This document shows, piece by piece, positions 11,781 through 25,627 of a DNA stretch of 64,000 nucleotides (the stretch's first letter is position 1; every line of letters starts with the position of its first letter). Origin of the DNA: Saxidomus purpurata (Eukaryota > Mollusca > Bivalvia > Venerida > Veneridae); NCBI GenBank assembly GCA_022818135.1, contig JAFMSR010000010.1, forward strand, positions 11,184,556 to 11,248,555, written 5' to 3'. The translations under genes were made by a program, and so were the position numbers. The notes beneath the pieces are model-generated. The model ran no database searches. It saw nothing but the letters and a program-made list of their open reading frames with translations, and had not been told where the DNA came from.

Positions 11781-12393
11781 TAAATATATAGTAAATCCAT
11801 GAAATGTTTTGACTATTCTGACATTATAATGTTTCTGTTTCGACCGGGAGCACGTTGGTCGAAGTTTTGATTAGACCTGAAAACGATGATTATTTTCGTC
11901 TCAGGGTTTCTAGGTTTTTCACAAACATAATAATTTTTCTTTAATTGTTGATCCTTGTAGTGCTGCATTATTTCATGTACTGAAAAACCCACATGGACAA
12001 ATATACATTTACTTTGAAACTTTACCATAAACATCATTAACTCTTGTAGACATGCATATCTGATTCTGTAACACATTAATGATTAATTCGATTATATATA
12101 TATATCTGTTTATTTATATATGTCAAAAAAGACCCTTTGAGCTTCAATTTCTAGTCGAAGATGATGAAATTTACTAATTCAAAATAATGGAGAAACGTCA
12201 AGTCAAATAAAAAGGAGATAATGAGTTGAGCATATTGTGCCCAAGATGTATACTAGTATATATACCCTACTGGAGTCTCCAGCTATGGTTAGTGGCATTC
12301 AATTACATTCTGTAATAAGTTGACATATTGCACGTAATATAGCAATATATTTGCCAGTTAACAATCATACACAGAAAAACAAAGAAACATAAC

Positions 12394-12596
12394 CTTTGAA
12401 ATTTTGTCTTTTTCTTGTTCTTTCCCGGAAAAAGCCGTTTCTCGTTCGATGACGCAGGAGACACAGGAGACACGGGCGACGTTGGTGAGAAATCAGTAGA
12501 GTCCCTTCTTTCGCCGTAGGGCAATGATGAAACGTTACCGTTCCCATACAAAGATCCATTTGTAATAAGGGATAGGTTGTTGGGCTTTCGATTCAT
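12394..12596 (-). CDS. Hv1-like proton channel, gene 1: first coding exon
   Basis: The ATG at 12596 opens 203 nt of coding sequence to a donor CAAAG|GTTATG at 12394/12393, leaving phase 2 (AG|N). The peptide starts MNRKPNNLSLITNG. It has a Ser/Pro-rich segment (FSPTSPVSPVSPASS) with several proline-directed phosphorylation sites, and ends in a basic stretch (PGKNKKKTKFQ). This is the low-complexity cytoplasmic N-terminus expected of an Hv1 channel, but it has no diagnostic motif. Its link to the gene is inferred from strand, order and phase. The donor phase fits both the next N-terminal exon and the S1 exon directly, so it could be a constitutive or an alternative first exon. Confidence 0.6.
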
Positions 12597-12621
12597 ATCT
12601 TTTCAATTTGATAGTTCTGTT

Positions 12622-12870
12622 TCAGTTAAAAATAATATGTTTCTGTACAATTTTCATACAAAAAGGTATGCTTTTTATTGTCAACAGATGATCTTTATTG
12701 TTTATGTCCTTCAAGTATTCTATCCAAGTTTCAACATCTCCTGTAAAGTCTGAAGCAATAACTCTGATTAGAAACTTAATTTCCACATCCGTATAGGTGT
12801 CGTACATATTTAAAGTGAATGCTATATTATTTTTGTTGTCAAAATTAATGAGAGTATTGCATTTGTCCAC
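12622..12870 (-). CDS. Unrecognised coding-like ORF, 82 codons
   Basis: It opens at a GTG at 12870 (no ATG until the internal Met in LNMYDTYTD), preceded by a TGA. A possible acceptor AG just upstream would make it a terminal exon. The peptide (FDNKNNIAFTLNMYDTYTD, then DFTGDVETWIEYLKDINN) has the balanced composition and helix-like pattern of a real protein. I do not recognise the family. It lies just upstream of gene 1 on the same strand and ends in a stop, so it is not part of that reading frame. It could be a final exon of another gene, a pseudogene or a transposon remnant. Confidence 0.3.
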   Translation of the reverse strand: MDKCNTLINFDNKNNIAFTLNMYDTYTDVEIKFLIRVIASDFTGDVETWIEYLKDINNKDHLLTIKSIPFCMKIVQKHIIFN

Positions 12871-15800
12871 TCACTGCTGGGTTACAGACATAAAAACGGC
12901 ATAAAAATTAATCTGACACGTAGAATTTACAACATCTAAGAAATGTTGAGTCTATTTTTTGGCAGATTTAAATTTACAATCAGTATGCTAAAATGTACAA
13001 ATAGACAAATATAACACTGTGCAATAAATGTCACTCCTGCTTTAATATATTTACTCGTATAAGGCCAGGTTTGAAAGGAAGAGGATATTTATTTTCATAT
13101 TCTTAATTGGAAATATTTTTTAATTATTGTTAAAGGGGACCGACTACAAAATTTAAACATTATTTAGAAATAAGTATAAATGATGATGTTGTCAAAGAAG
13201 AGAACATTCTGAATTTCTTCACATTGTTAGAGAAACTAAATGAGCTATATACAGGCAGGGATTTTTATTTGAATATTTTACCGCTTAACTCCTTAAATGA
13301 CAAAATATACAAATAAAATAGATCCAGACTTAATTTACGCTGGTTATAGTCTGAAAAAGCGGCACCCTAAACACCATTTAAGATATTGAATCACTTGGTT
13401 TTAGAGGTGGTATTATAACACATCATATATAGAACCATATTAAATTAATAAATGTTTTATGTGATTCATTAATCATATTGTTTCTAAACATTGTCGTTGT
13501 CAATTTGAATGGCGTCCATGTTCCTCGTAATGATTCCTGAAAGTAAAAAACAGATGTATCATCTACCTCATTGGCAGGATAACAATTCTTAAACTAAAAC
13601 ATGTGAATAAAAAGCTATCTATGATAAATGTTTTGCAAAAATCAGGTCAATATTATGAGAGGAAAATATAGAATACCACGTGTTTTGTGAAACTAGATGG
13701 GGACCAGTTGCCTCTAGAATAACATATTGAATTTGGTACACACTCAAGTGGCTTTAAGCAGTCTCACAAAAACTTAAAGGGTATCGGACATCTCATCTTA
13801 AAAAGTGGTAAATCATTACCGATGACTTTCTGGTTGTTTTCATGAAGTATACATTTTATTATTTGCACAGATAGCTCCACTAGTTTACTTTAGAAACGAC
13901 AGAGCAATAGCTCGAAACTATCTGTTTGTATAACACTTATGGGCAATGAATACATACTTTATGTACATTTGTACTTTAAGAACCTTCTATGGCATATTTA
14001 TATCTATTGTAAAATCCAAATTTAGCTGTCATGCTTCTTCAGGTAGACATGTTTATCAGTATGCTATATATTTTTACAAAAACCCGATGAGCTACGTAAG
14101 CCTATATTAAATAACACATGTGCAGCTCCTGGTTGACCAAAACTCCGTCAAACTCGAACTAATTTATTGTCATCATATTTTGACGAAGTATTTGCTAAAC
14201 TCTAGCCTAGTATGATATCCGTGATAGTATAAATAACAGAACAACATTGAACTTTTTGGGGGAGCATTTACATAATATTTCACTAATGCACATAATTATA
14301 CATCACTTAAGAACTTTATGCGCAAAACTGTTCCGTTTCATTCGTCTTGGAATATTCAGGATACTTGTTAAAGCCTTGTACTTAAAAAGAACCAACTCAG
14401 TACTGTTACAGTAGCAGACGATACTTTACACTGAAAGGTGTAAGATTAAGAAAGATGTAAAATTAAGAATTTAAAAACAGTCACATATTTATGATATGCG
14501 CAGCTAATAAGGATCTATCGGTAAGTAGTCTACAGTATCAATGGACAAAACACTTGGTGTTGCTAGAAGGCCCTTTCAAAGAAATAGATTGGCACCTTAT
14601 TAATCATTTCAATGTAAGATTTGCGAAACCTTAGCAATGCGAATACCTCCAAGTGTAGTGTATTTTGATTCTGGGGTCAAAAGAAACATAATTTTTGTAT
14701 CTGTGTCATGATGTACCCAAAGCACCTTTTCAAGGCTTTAGAAGTTCATGAAGAATTTTCGAGTGTTTTCAATCAACCAATAATAATTGTATGAATTCAA
14801 CATTTGAGTAAACAATAACATGGACATGGGTAGTGAATAACATAGGTGAAGGACCATAACTCTTCAAGTCACGTACACCTATTTTGATAATACGTCCCAA
14901 CTGTTATTGCAGTGTGGAAATTTTTCGTGCTGCAAACTTTTTGCGAGGTGAACTTTAAAAGTAAGTTTGCACAGAACAATAAGCAGTTACATGTATTTGT
15001 CCTCACGACGCGGAGAAGTGCATTTGGGTACAGACCTTTACTTGGAACTTTTCATTTTCGGGTTTGTCAACATCAAATATTGTACTGCTTTTTTTAACCA
15101 TAGACTCTTTACATTGCATTACTCTGAAGCCTTCCGTAATAATATCAGAAAGTGCATTGTTACTATCCTGCAATCTGATAATGCAAGTAAACAGCAATCT
15201 TAGACTGTTGGCTGCGAGTGGTTTATACTGTATCGCGTTTTTTATTTGGACCCCAAAAACATAAACATCTCAGTCCAGTTTTGAGCTTTTACTTTTGTAT
15301 TCATGGTACAAGAATTTTAGTATCATTAAAATATACGGCCCCAAAGGGGGGCAACCGGGAAAAAATTTTGGGCCCACTCATGAAAGATTTATAATGTGTA
15401 CTATTATATATTATTAACTGGCCAGAGTATATTTGAAACCATTGGCGAACGAATCATTGCAACATTTTAGGGGGATAACATTTTTATAAGAACAATTATA
15501 TCTCGAAATGTAACCATGTACAAAACTTATATAAGATAAAAGTTTCTCATTCTAAAATGTTACAAATACTTGTTTGAATATTTTTTTTTGTACTTTCAAT
15601 TAAATAAATATGGCATTGATTAGATACTTTACTACAAAATGAGTTTCAAAGTTTGAATATCAGACTCGATTTTTCCTAAATTTCATTAAACCATGTACGT
15701 CTCCTCAAAGAGACAGAACAAACGACCATTGCACTTTTACTTGTTCCGAAAAATTGGGAGAGCAGTATCAATAACCCAGAACTTATGAGAACGGGGTATC

Positions 15801-16045
15801 AATAATTCGGTCTTGACTATTTTTAATTTATCACATTTGTAAAATAATGCTATCACTGCAGCATTATAGTAATCATACAATTCTAAAGATTGCGAAACAA
15901 ACCAGTCTTATTTTTCACTGGCCCAGCCGCCATGACGCTTGAATAACTTGTCTTTAAAACCACTGTAAGCTGCTGCCTAAGCGCCACTTGAAACAAAACT
16001 TGTTAATATCTTATAATTCAGCATTGGTCTCAAATTTTTGTCATA
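12871..16045. other. Intergenic, nothing identified
   Basis: AT-rich sequence without recognisable genes. ORFs at 14912-15264 on both strands overlap one another in conflicting frames and show no domains. A stretch near 15338-15384 has runs of G, C and A like the low-complexity tract that follows. Confidence 0.4.
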
Positions 16046-16909
<864 letters not shown>

Positions 16910-17789
16910 TAACAAATAAAACCATACATATTAAGGCTTTATCTCAAATGACTATTCTCCTTGAAATGATCTGACCATTTGGCAACCAAACTCGTTACTT
17001 TACGTACAGGCACCCGTGCATGGAGTTCTATGGTATGGTATATATTACTAAGAGTCTGTCTCGGTGCCTTGGTACATGCATACTGATAACACCTTTTGAA
17101 TAATCTGAGTAGCCCCTGAAAATGTCAAATTCTGAACAAGGACCCAAAACGTATTCTCTGCTTCAGGGACAACCATAAAACCTAGCGGATCTTTCTTAAT
17201 CTGATATATTTTCAAAATTTAAATAACACCCATAGCCAACATCCAAAAGCATGAGAATCAGTTTCTCTTCTCCAAGCCACCTCTTAAAAGAAGGTGTCGT
17301 AACCTTAACAAATATGTTGGGACTGTACTTATGTAAAATATAGTATTGCCCTGGTTATCTTCCCATGAAAATCTTTTTTTCTTTTTGTTATATTTTTAAG
17401 TCTGAAAAATAAACAGTGTGCGGCTCAAAATGTCAATAAAGTAATGGCGAATTTAATCATGAAAAGCCTTGCATATGCCATATCTTCATACATAATCGAC
17501 TGTTTCCACAGGTGTTTATTTACGCATCTGAGATCAATAATTAAGCAATTCGTACCGTCACTCTATATTGAGACAGATAAGGGATTCACTACAACAGGGC
17601 ATGTGTTGCATTTTTGTGCTAGACCTCTATCATACAACTCTGTGATAGCCTCACAAACAAAAAGCAGACTTGTCGTTTTTCAGAATACAAAATTCTGATG
17701 TAGAACAAAACGGTATTTAAAACCAATTCATGATGGTATCTAAATCACTGGCATTTATTCTTACCAAAATTGCGTTTTTAGGATGGATG
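16910..17789. other. Intergenic, nothing identified
   Basis: Ordinary-complexity sequence between two repeats. The ORF at 17444-17698 plus has no recognisable features. Confidence 0.4.
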
Positions 17790-18420
17790 ATTGTCAGTCG
17801 TCCGTCAACATTTTGATTCAAATGACAGGTACTCTGAAACCACTAGGCAAATTTTGATGAAACGATTCGGGATGTTCCTTGCATGAAGCTCTACCAAAAC
17901 TGTTCAAAGAATTCCATTCCATGCAGAACTCTAAGTAGGTAGCTATTGCAAAAATAGGAAAATCTTTAAAACATCTTCTCTGAAACTACAAGGCCTAGAG
18001 CTTAGATATTTGACATGTAGCATTGTCCAGTGAACCGCTACCAGGATTAATCAAACTATGACCTCCGGGTCAAAATTGATCCCGCCCGTGGGTCACTTAG
18101 TTTTACATAGGCTTATAAAGGAAAAACTTTAAAAAATCTTCTTCTCTGAAACCACAGGACCTAGAGCTTAGATATTTAGCATGTATCCTGACCTAGTAGA
18201 CCTCCTGACTGTTTGTTCAAATTATGCCCCTGGGGTGAACATTGGCCCCGCCCAGGGGGTCAGATGTTTTACATGGACGTATATATTTAGTATGTAACAT
18301 TGTCTACTGGTTTTCCACCTATTTTGTTCAAATCACGCCTCGTGGGTCAAAATTGACCACACCCACCCGGCAAGTGGACTTCAGATGAGCGATATAGGGC
18401 TATCATGGCCCTCCTGTTTC
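17790..18420 (+). repeat. ~165-bp tandem repeat ending in a hairpin
   Basis: Successive units share CTCTGAAAC(C/T)AC...GGCCTAGAGCTTAGATATTT-like and GGGTCAAAATTGA-like blocks. The GAGCTTAGATATTT anchor occurs at about 17999 and 18164, giving a ~165-bp period, with degenerate partial units on both sides. The array ends with GATATAGGGCTATCATGGCC and CTCCTGTTT, where AGGGCTAT and ATGGCCCT can pair around one base. The same terminus occurs at 50586-50622. I associate this repeat type with bivalve genomes (from memory, not a search). Confidence 0.75.
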
Positions 18421-18423
18421 CTT

Positions 18424-18860
18424 TAAACGACCTTTCCCTTAAATGCTTTTGTGTCCCTGCTCGCACTAAATCAGTCTCTCCTGAAGTGCGTCTTCTCCTC
18501 GCATGTGAAACCAGACCAGGCATTAATTGGGTGGCTTGTGAAGCGTGACCGATACTTTCCGCCGAATCAACAAAAAAGTGGCTCCCCTTGATGATTGATT
18601 TGCTGGCGGGCGAGCAATACCATCACCTCCGATACTTTTGCTTGGAAAGGCGGGCTGTTTAAAAGTTATGACTAAACACAGAAGCAGCTGTATCATTTCT
18701 ACTTTTACGATGAAGTTTCTAACGTTTGATAGCACAGTTTTCATCCTTTCTTCTTGTCTTCAGAATCACTGGCGACGGGGTTCGTCGTCACACTGCTAAA
18801 TCGCTTTCCAACCTGCTTCAGAAGAATCAGCAATTCTGATATTAAGTTAATTTCTTTATT
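18424..18860 (+). pseudogene. GC-richer coding-like fragment, broken
   Basis: Directly after the tandem repeat, GC content rises. A plus-strand frame is open from about 18426 to 18591, reading LLALNQSLLKCVFSSHVKP and then GWLVKRDRYFPPNQQ, without an ATG and closed by TGA. A minus-strand ORF (18523-18744) covers part of it. The composition is more gene-like than the surroundings, but I recognise no family. It is probably a decayed gene or transposon fragment. Confidence 0.3.
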
Positions 18861-20254
18861 AGGTCTTCACTGAGTTGTCATGAACAAGTTCTTTGCCATT
18901 GTCTATTTTATCATGCTCAACCGTTTCATATGGACAAAAGCAATATATTTACGTATTTTATGTTTATTTCTATTGTAAGGGAATCATCCCTAATTAATTC
19001 ATTATCTTAGTATGCGAATGTTACGTGTTGTGTAGCGGCCATGCGAAATCTTGTCAAACGTTTTGTCATTTTAGCATCAGATTATCTCGGATCTTAGAGT
19101 CAATTAAACATAGCACATGACTGAGTTCCGGTATAACCGATTCAAAGAGGTAGAGAAGCTGCATTGTTTATATTTAGTCAGTTTACGGCAGCAAGTCTTC
19201 TCTAACATCAGATTTGTTTTTCATATTGGGTTCTTTGGGGTCTTAGGAGTCCACCTACGAAATATTAGGATTACGGTCCGCTCCAGTAGTTGCATATGCT
19301 ATGCTAACATATGACATAAAACGGTAATACAATCATGTTTGTATATTCACAGGAGAATGTTTGACATTTCCAATCGTGTAACACGAGCTTTCAGCACAGA
19401 TTAATATTACGAGTTTTATTTGACTTACGTGGATGTTTTGCAATTTATGCAGTTAGACTAAAATAGTGTCAATATTTAAGAAGTTAAAAAGCTTCTGACA
19501 TTAACAGTCTCAGGTGCATTGAATCTACCTATTTAATCAACCCTGGTTTTGTCAGGATTCTCTTTTGTTCTCAATGATTTTCCCATTTAATCCGTGATGC
19601 CTTTGGTGTTATGGCATAAATCATTAAAGTCGCTGTAAGAGCAAATTTTGTGAATAAAAGACAAGAACAGAAAATTTTAACTGTAAATGTGATTATAAAA
19701 CATAATATCCTAATTAAGATTTCATATCAGTTTACCAGAGTAATCCATTTACAGAAGGTTTCGTTGTTTTTACTGTCGAAACATCTTTTGACGTTAAATC
19801 GAACGAATAGTTTTCCTATCTTCTTCTCTACTGTTGCTAATTAATTGTATAAACTAAGTCATCCTTCTATGATTTCCTGTAATAAGGTTTCATGAGAGTA
19901 TTATGGAATAATTAATAAAGAAGAGAAAAAGGAGTAGTAACATTTCCCATATATTTATTTTCGGTCTGATTAATGCCTGTGCATATAGTTTTGTACAGTT
20001 TTTATATTCTCCACTTACAGTGTAAAAAAGTCCTAACTGCAACGAATTAGATCAAACAGATCAAATATTAATCTCAAAAATGAAATAAAAGTACGTCTAT
20101 AAATAAATATATCTAAACGTAGTTAATCAACTACAGCTTCACATACTGTTATCGAGTTGGAACTGCTTGTCTGTATTTCAGAAACATTGACCCACAATGC
20201 CAAAACAGCTTCTTCAACTGAAGGCAAAACATTTAGTGCACTTTTTATAAATTT

Positions 20255-20256
<2 letters not shown>
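18861..20256. other. Intergenic, partly in duplication copy 1
   Basis: From about 19190 the sequence is related to 36070-36310 (shared CTCCAGTAGTTGCATATGC-like and TTTGTATATTC blocks). Short ORFs at 19117-19314 and 19650-19844 are not supported as genes. Confidence 0.4.
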
Positions 20257-20306
<50 letters not shown>

Positions 20307-20499
20307 AGAGAAAAAAAAAAAAAAAAAAGGGGGGGAAAAAAAAAAAAAAAAAAAGGGGGGGGGGGGGGGGGGGGGAGAGGAAGGGAGGGAGGAAAGGAAA
20401 AAAAAAAAAGGGGGGGGAAAAAAAAAAAAAAAAAAAAAGGGGAAAAAAAAAAAAAAAAAGAAAAAGGGGGGGGGGGAGGGAAAAAAAAAAAAAAAAAAA

Positions 20500-20548
<49 letters not shown>

Positions 20549-23040
20549 TCACGTTTAATAGCAGAAAATTGTCTAATTAAAATGTATATGGAAACATTAC
20601 TACAGCAAGACGAGCTATTGATTTGCTGTGACTGCCTCACTAGTTCACAGACGTTGCGATATGTGCCTATATTCATCGAAAATGCTTTGGATGCGCATAT
20701 TGTTTCTTATGTTACGTCATAAATGTTGTTTATGCAGTTTGACCATTAGGTTACATTCTGTTTATGTAATTCATGTGAAGATGTCGGTCTTACTAGCGAG
20801 TGTTGTATTTCTTTTACAGATTAAACAATCTCTTTTTTATCATATATAATTATATTAAGTAGATTTATGGAATCTTGAATTATTCGTGATTCGATGTTCA
20901 TCTTTGCCAAACTATGTAGCTATATGAAAGGAAATAGATAAATGAATATTCAATGACGCCATAAATTTTAAAGTGTAATTTAACTCTGCAATTAGTGTCG
21001 AGTTATTCCAAAATTGCACTAGTAAGCTATTGCTGATTCGTTTACTCAGTCGTTTGCTTCAAACCGTAGCATTCAGTAACCATAACTGATCATAGCCATG
21101 TTTATTCTAGTAGTATTTATATACTAGTGAGATATTAATTTATTTCATCTCACATGTCAGTAATGGAATGCTTTGTGGCAGGTATGACCGCTCGTCGTGA
21201 TCAGGCCAGACGTTGTTGTTATTACAAGCACCCAACAAATAATATATAGTTTTCATTCACAAACACTCCTTAAAAGTGGGAATTTTATCGCGAAGAATAC
21301 TACAGAACAGTTTATGGCTTTCGCCAGATTGACAAACAAGCCCGGTTTACTATTGTGTTGGCATCTGTTTCATAGAGTTGTCCGGCATACAGCATGCTCT
21401 ATTTCACAAATGAAACGCTATTTTCCTAATGCCATTCTATATACTGTATATGTAGCTCGATTAATGTTACTTAGTTGTAAATGTATTATATTAGAGAAAA
21501 TCTCAAATTACTATGCAATACTTGAAGTAATTATCTCGCTCTTAACAGGAAAGTGATTTAAGTGAAACTCATAATTCGTTTGAGGTATAGAAATTAAGAA
21601 ACTGTGAACACTTTTTTGCTTTTACTGTGTACTAATTATTAAAGTAGCCAAATCATTCAATGCCTTCATGAAACACAACGTCGATAATAACTGTTACTTT
21701 TGTCGGTACATGTGGAGGATTTGTTGTGGTCTTCTGTTCTATGAGGACATCAAGTGAGCAACGTGACGTCTAATTCCAATCACACAATATATTAATGAAC
21801 ATAGTTATATGTTTTCGATTTTTGGTTTTAATTTATGTCTATCACAGAGCCTGCATAAAGTTTATAGAAAACAACATAAGCATTAGTTTCCTCTGTCAAC
21901 TCCTGATTTACGCCAGAACGTATCTTAAGTGTATAGCAGTTGTTGTCTTATCTTCTAAAACTAATGTAAGCACTTCTCCTGTTTCTTGTCGTTGTTATTT
22001 AAAAACCTTTGGTATAAAGATTCTGCGTGTCGATCATATGAACACTTGTCCGACGTTTCGAGAGAAATACTTTAAGGAGCTTAGTGGATACATTCTCATT
22101 ACCTTTGACCACGTATGACATTGAAATGTTTATTTTTAATGTACATACTGTAAAAAGATCATAACAAAATGCTCTGTTTATTATGGGCAATCTCTAAAGG
22201 ATTGGTAGAGCTTTATTTCCTTTTATACTGACACCTTGACAGTGTGTTTTCATTGTTTGAGTCAAAATAGAATGCAACTATGACATGATTGTCAAATATC
22301 AAACGAATATCTGATAAAAGAGGATATGAAACAAAGTGTTACAATGAATTTACCTTTTTCTGAGACTCGGTATGATTCCTATCGATTACATGCTAAATTG
22401 AAACAATGGCAATTAGAGTGATTTTTCTTTTCTTTAATAGATGAAACGATATTCTCTGTCGGTTCTTATATTGACAGTAAAACTGAGTTCCTGTTTGTAA
22501 AGAACTTGTCAACGTTCATTTTTGTAGTGATACAACGTCACTTCGACAAGTTCACTTTTTCTTAGGGCAGTTATGCGATAATCGCCCTGCAAGTGCATGA
22601 ACTAAGTCATCGAGAGACGGATAAAACATTTTTATACGTTCAAACATGCTACATTTTAACAACATAATATACTGCTTTAAATGATGACATATATATCTAC
22701 GAAGTACGATTTATTTAAGTGTTCTTTTTGTACTCAGGGCCCTTTGCGAAAAGTCAACGATTTATAGCGAAAATAATTCATAGTTATATTATACAGTATT
22801 ATATAATCATCGTAAATTACAAGAATGTGAAGTACCTTTTATGTACACGTTATTTACGTAAACGGACAAAGTTGTTCTGTTTGCATGAAATAGTTTGTAC
22901 ATGTCAGATTTATAGCAGCAGAGATAAATTTACCAGTCCGCTACTAGATAAGATAATGTTTCATAACTTAAGAAAACACATTGAATTGATACGAAATGAA
23001 AAATTTGTAACAAAATCGGTTCCTGATAAACTGTCATAAA
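19190..23040 (+). repeat. Local segmental duplication, copy 1
   Basis: Blocks occur in the same order as in copies 2 (32990-35440) and 3 (36070-40510). Block b (ATGGAAACATT...GCTATTGATTTGC, then GCCTATATTC) is at about 20585-20690. A block with ATTCTCTGTCGGT is at about 22450. Block d (AGTCAACGATTTATAGCGAAA ... CTACTAGATAAGAT) is at about 22740-23040. Copies are diverged with many indels. No intact gene is shared, so this is an old tandem duplication of non-coding or dead sequence. Confidence 0.65.
20257..20543. repeat. A- and G-homopolymer tract
   Basis: Alternating runs of A (up to ~43) and G (up to ~21). ORFs called here encode only poly-Lys/Gly or poly-Phe/Pro and are artefacts. It has the same character as 16046-16909. 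Confidence 0.9.
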
Positions 23041-23304
23041 TTATGTATAATGTAAATGATATACATGTACTCACTTAACAAAAGTTTTCAACAAAACCTG
23101 GGTTTTCAAACATTTTTATTATATTCAAGCCTTGTTTATTCAATGTAAATTCAACGTATGAAAGTGTAGATGAAAATTCATTCGAAAGTTTCATTTGTCA
23201 AAAAAATCAAATGAAAGAAATTCATGCCTGTTATAGAATAAAAAGAAATTTTTGTCTCACAGCTCAGTAACGTATTTGACCGATATTTTCTCATGTAACA
23301 GCAA

Positions 23305-23416
23305 GGCACCTTCATCTCATTGACATAACACAGTTTCTTAAATATGCCTGAGGAAATTGTGGCACCTCATCTCATTGACATAACACAGTTTCTTAAATAT
23401 GCCTGAGGAAAATTGT
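23305..23416 (+). repeat. 56-bp tandem duplication
   Basis: Two near-identical units, 23305-23360 and 23361-23416, each with CTCATTGACATAACACAGTT and ATATGCCTGAGGAAA. They differ by a small indel and one base at the join. Confidence 0.9.
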
Positions 23417-23439
23417 TCCACTGACGATTTATTCTATTT

Positions 23440-23842
23440 GTCAAAGCCTGACCGGTTGGTTGTTACTTGACACCCGTCTGCCCATCTCGTCCGATACATT
23501 TACTCTGTTGTTCTCCAGAATACGTCTGGTTAAGCGAGTTGTATGAGAACCATCCCTCGGAAAGGTCATCTTGTTCTAGTCCCTTCATTTCTAAGGCGAT
23601 TTCGTTCTGTTCGCGGCCATGATTGCCAACCAAAACCCAGTTTTGACAGTAGAAACGCGCTTCTGACACGCGGGTTGTACAGTCTAGTCAAAATTTCGAA
23701 ACGTCTGCCGAAAGACAGATCGTCTTTGGACAAGAATTTTCCTTCCTACCTCAACGTTTTTAAGTGGTTCTCAGATAATGTTCATAAATGTTTCGCAATT
23801 TTGTTGACAAAACGGGAACAAAATTCAAGCAGTGTCAAGTAA
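23440..23842. other. GC-richer segment with overlapping ORFs on both strands
   Basis: Base composition is more balanced than the flanks. A minus-strand frame (23463-23669; contains FYCQNWVLVGNHGREQNE and LEMKGLEQDDLSEGWFSY) and a plus-strand frame (23543-23842; contains RRFRSVRGHDCQPKPSF and LVKISKRLPKDRSSL) overlap. At most one is real. I recognise neither. The minus frame looks slightly more protein-like because of its mixed acidic and aromatic content. Confidence 0.25.
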
Positions 23843-25627
23843 TAAGGATTTTGATGTGCTTACGATGTACCTCTGAGTTAGAGACTCCCTTCTTCCCCTT
23901 TCCTCAATTGACGTAAGGCCGTTTTAGGCTAAAGGTTAAAGTCGGATCTACAGTAAACGTCTAGTAAATGCTTTAGAGGCATATCTAAAGTGTCATCAAT
24001 TTTGTAATACTATAAACTATTCTGTCATTGTCCACTTTTCATTTCTTATCTTTAATTTATACAAAATACAACAAATCTCAGCAGAGTACTTGATTTGTAT
24101 GCTTTGATTTTTGTCTTCAAATTCACAATATAAGATTTTTTTTGGCAAATGACAACAAATCTGTCCGATTTATGTACAGCCAATTAGAGATTGGGAATAG
24201 TTTAACAGGAACACATTTCACATAAGGGGTATGACTTTACCGTTTTATATAACACACATTCCGATATTTAAGTTTGTCATGCGATGTCTGCACCTAAGTT
24301 TTGTCGATGAGCTTAAACTCCTCTCGGATATTTTGTGCTATTTAATTATATTTCATAGGATAGAACTTGGCAGAGAAGCTACCTTATAACATGAGTTTCA
24401 GTTACCTTTTCTTCAGGTTTCATTCTGTTGCGATTAAATAGGTTGAGGCCCGCGCAAATGACATGTTAATTAACGTTACTAATTATTTAAAAAAACAACA
24501 TACGACTTATTGCACAGCACAGGCATCTTCATTCTCGAGGTATCGGCCAGTTTATTGAAGATGTAATAAGTAAGGTAGCATGTGTTTCGACTATTGTTTG
24601 CGTTTCATGAATTATAAGTTGAATTTGCATACCAGTCAGGCTAAAAGTAAATGTATTGATAAATTAAAAACTGTTTTCAAATATATCTAAGATACATCAA
24701 ATCTTATAAATTTCATTTTTTTCTTTTTTCAACTCAAATTTATCCAATTCAATCACCTAGTTGCGGTCAGAAGCACGTCTGTGCGATAAATAATATGTAT
24801 GACTTGCAAAACTTTTGATCTCATGTCCCAAAATAGGTGAATAACTGTATTCGCGTTCTATCTGTCGTTCCTAAGTTTAAAGGAGCACTGTCTTTTGAAA
24901 ATGACATGCGATAAGTTTAATTTACAATACAAATTAATAGTTCAGTGATTACCCTTTGACTAATAACACTACGAATGAGAAGTTTGAATTATTGATCAGA
25001 GAAAGATCAATCTTGTAATCGACCGTGATATTTAGAGTTTATATATATCAGATAGGGCACAGTGTAGGGTTGGTGAACAGTAATTTTAACACTTAATTGA
25101 AAGCTTACAAGAGTTATCCATTTACAGTTTGCCGTTGTCACTAAAATTTCTTACAGATATATTTACGTGTTATATAATGACAGATGAAAAGCAAGCAGTT
25201 TCTAGAGTTAAAATGTAAAACATATGCAATATGATAATTTATAATTTAGGTAAAATGTATTTTCCCTGTCGATACCGTTTAGGACTCCACTATCACTGAC
25301 TTTGATTAAGCAGAGCCAATCTCTGAAAGTGAAAAAGTAAGTATACTTGTGCATCCAAAATCTTAACACAAGTAAGAGTGAATCTTATCTAAGGTAATGT
25401 TACCAAGATTTTGAAAAAAAAGTCAAAACGCTATATGAAACTTATTGCGGGCCGCTTTATCTAATTCGGGATGCGATAAGATGCATGGAGACTTAAGCAC
25501 TAGAACGAATGCAGTATATGGGTGATGAAAACTGTATACACAGTCTATTTTTCTGGAACCGCAAGAGTTGTCGTTCGTTATTTAGATGTGTCTCTCATTG
25601 TAATCTTATTATCCTTCCCCATTATAG
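23843..25627. other. Intergenic, nothing identified
   Basis: AT-rich sequence without supported ORFs or obvious repeats. Confidence 0.4.

Larger units (their letters stand above)
9307..12393 (-). other. Gene 1 first intron or upstream region, with simple repeats
   Basis: About 3.1 kb between the two N-terminal exons. It contains an (AT)n run, T-rich homopolymers and a 55-bp tandem duplication, listed separately. The region near 11250-11320 has a weak B-box-like motif that I do not count as a tRNA. No further exon is supported. Confidence 0.5.

Noticed and set aside
15003..15264. Overlapping ORFs on both strands near 15.1 kb
   Set aside because: Three frames are open over the same 200 bp with no codon bias or domain; typical chance ORFs.
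20157..20676. ORFs encoding poly-Lys/Gly and poly-Phe/Pro proteins
   Set aside because: They are translations of A/G homopolymer runs and have no gene signals.
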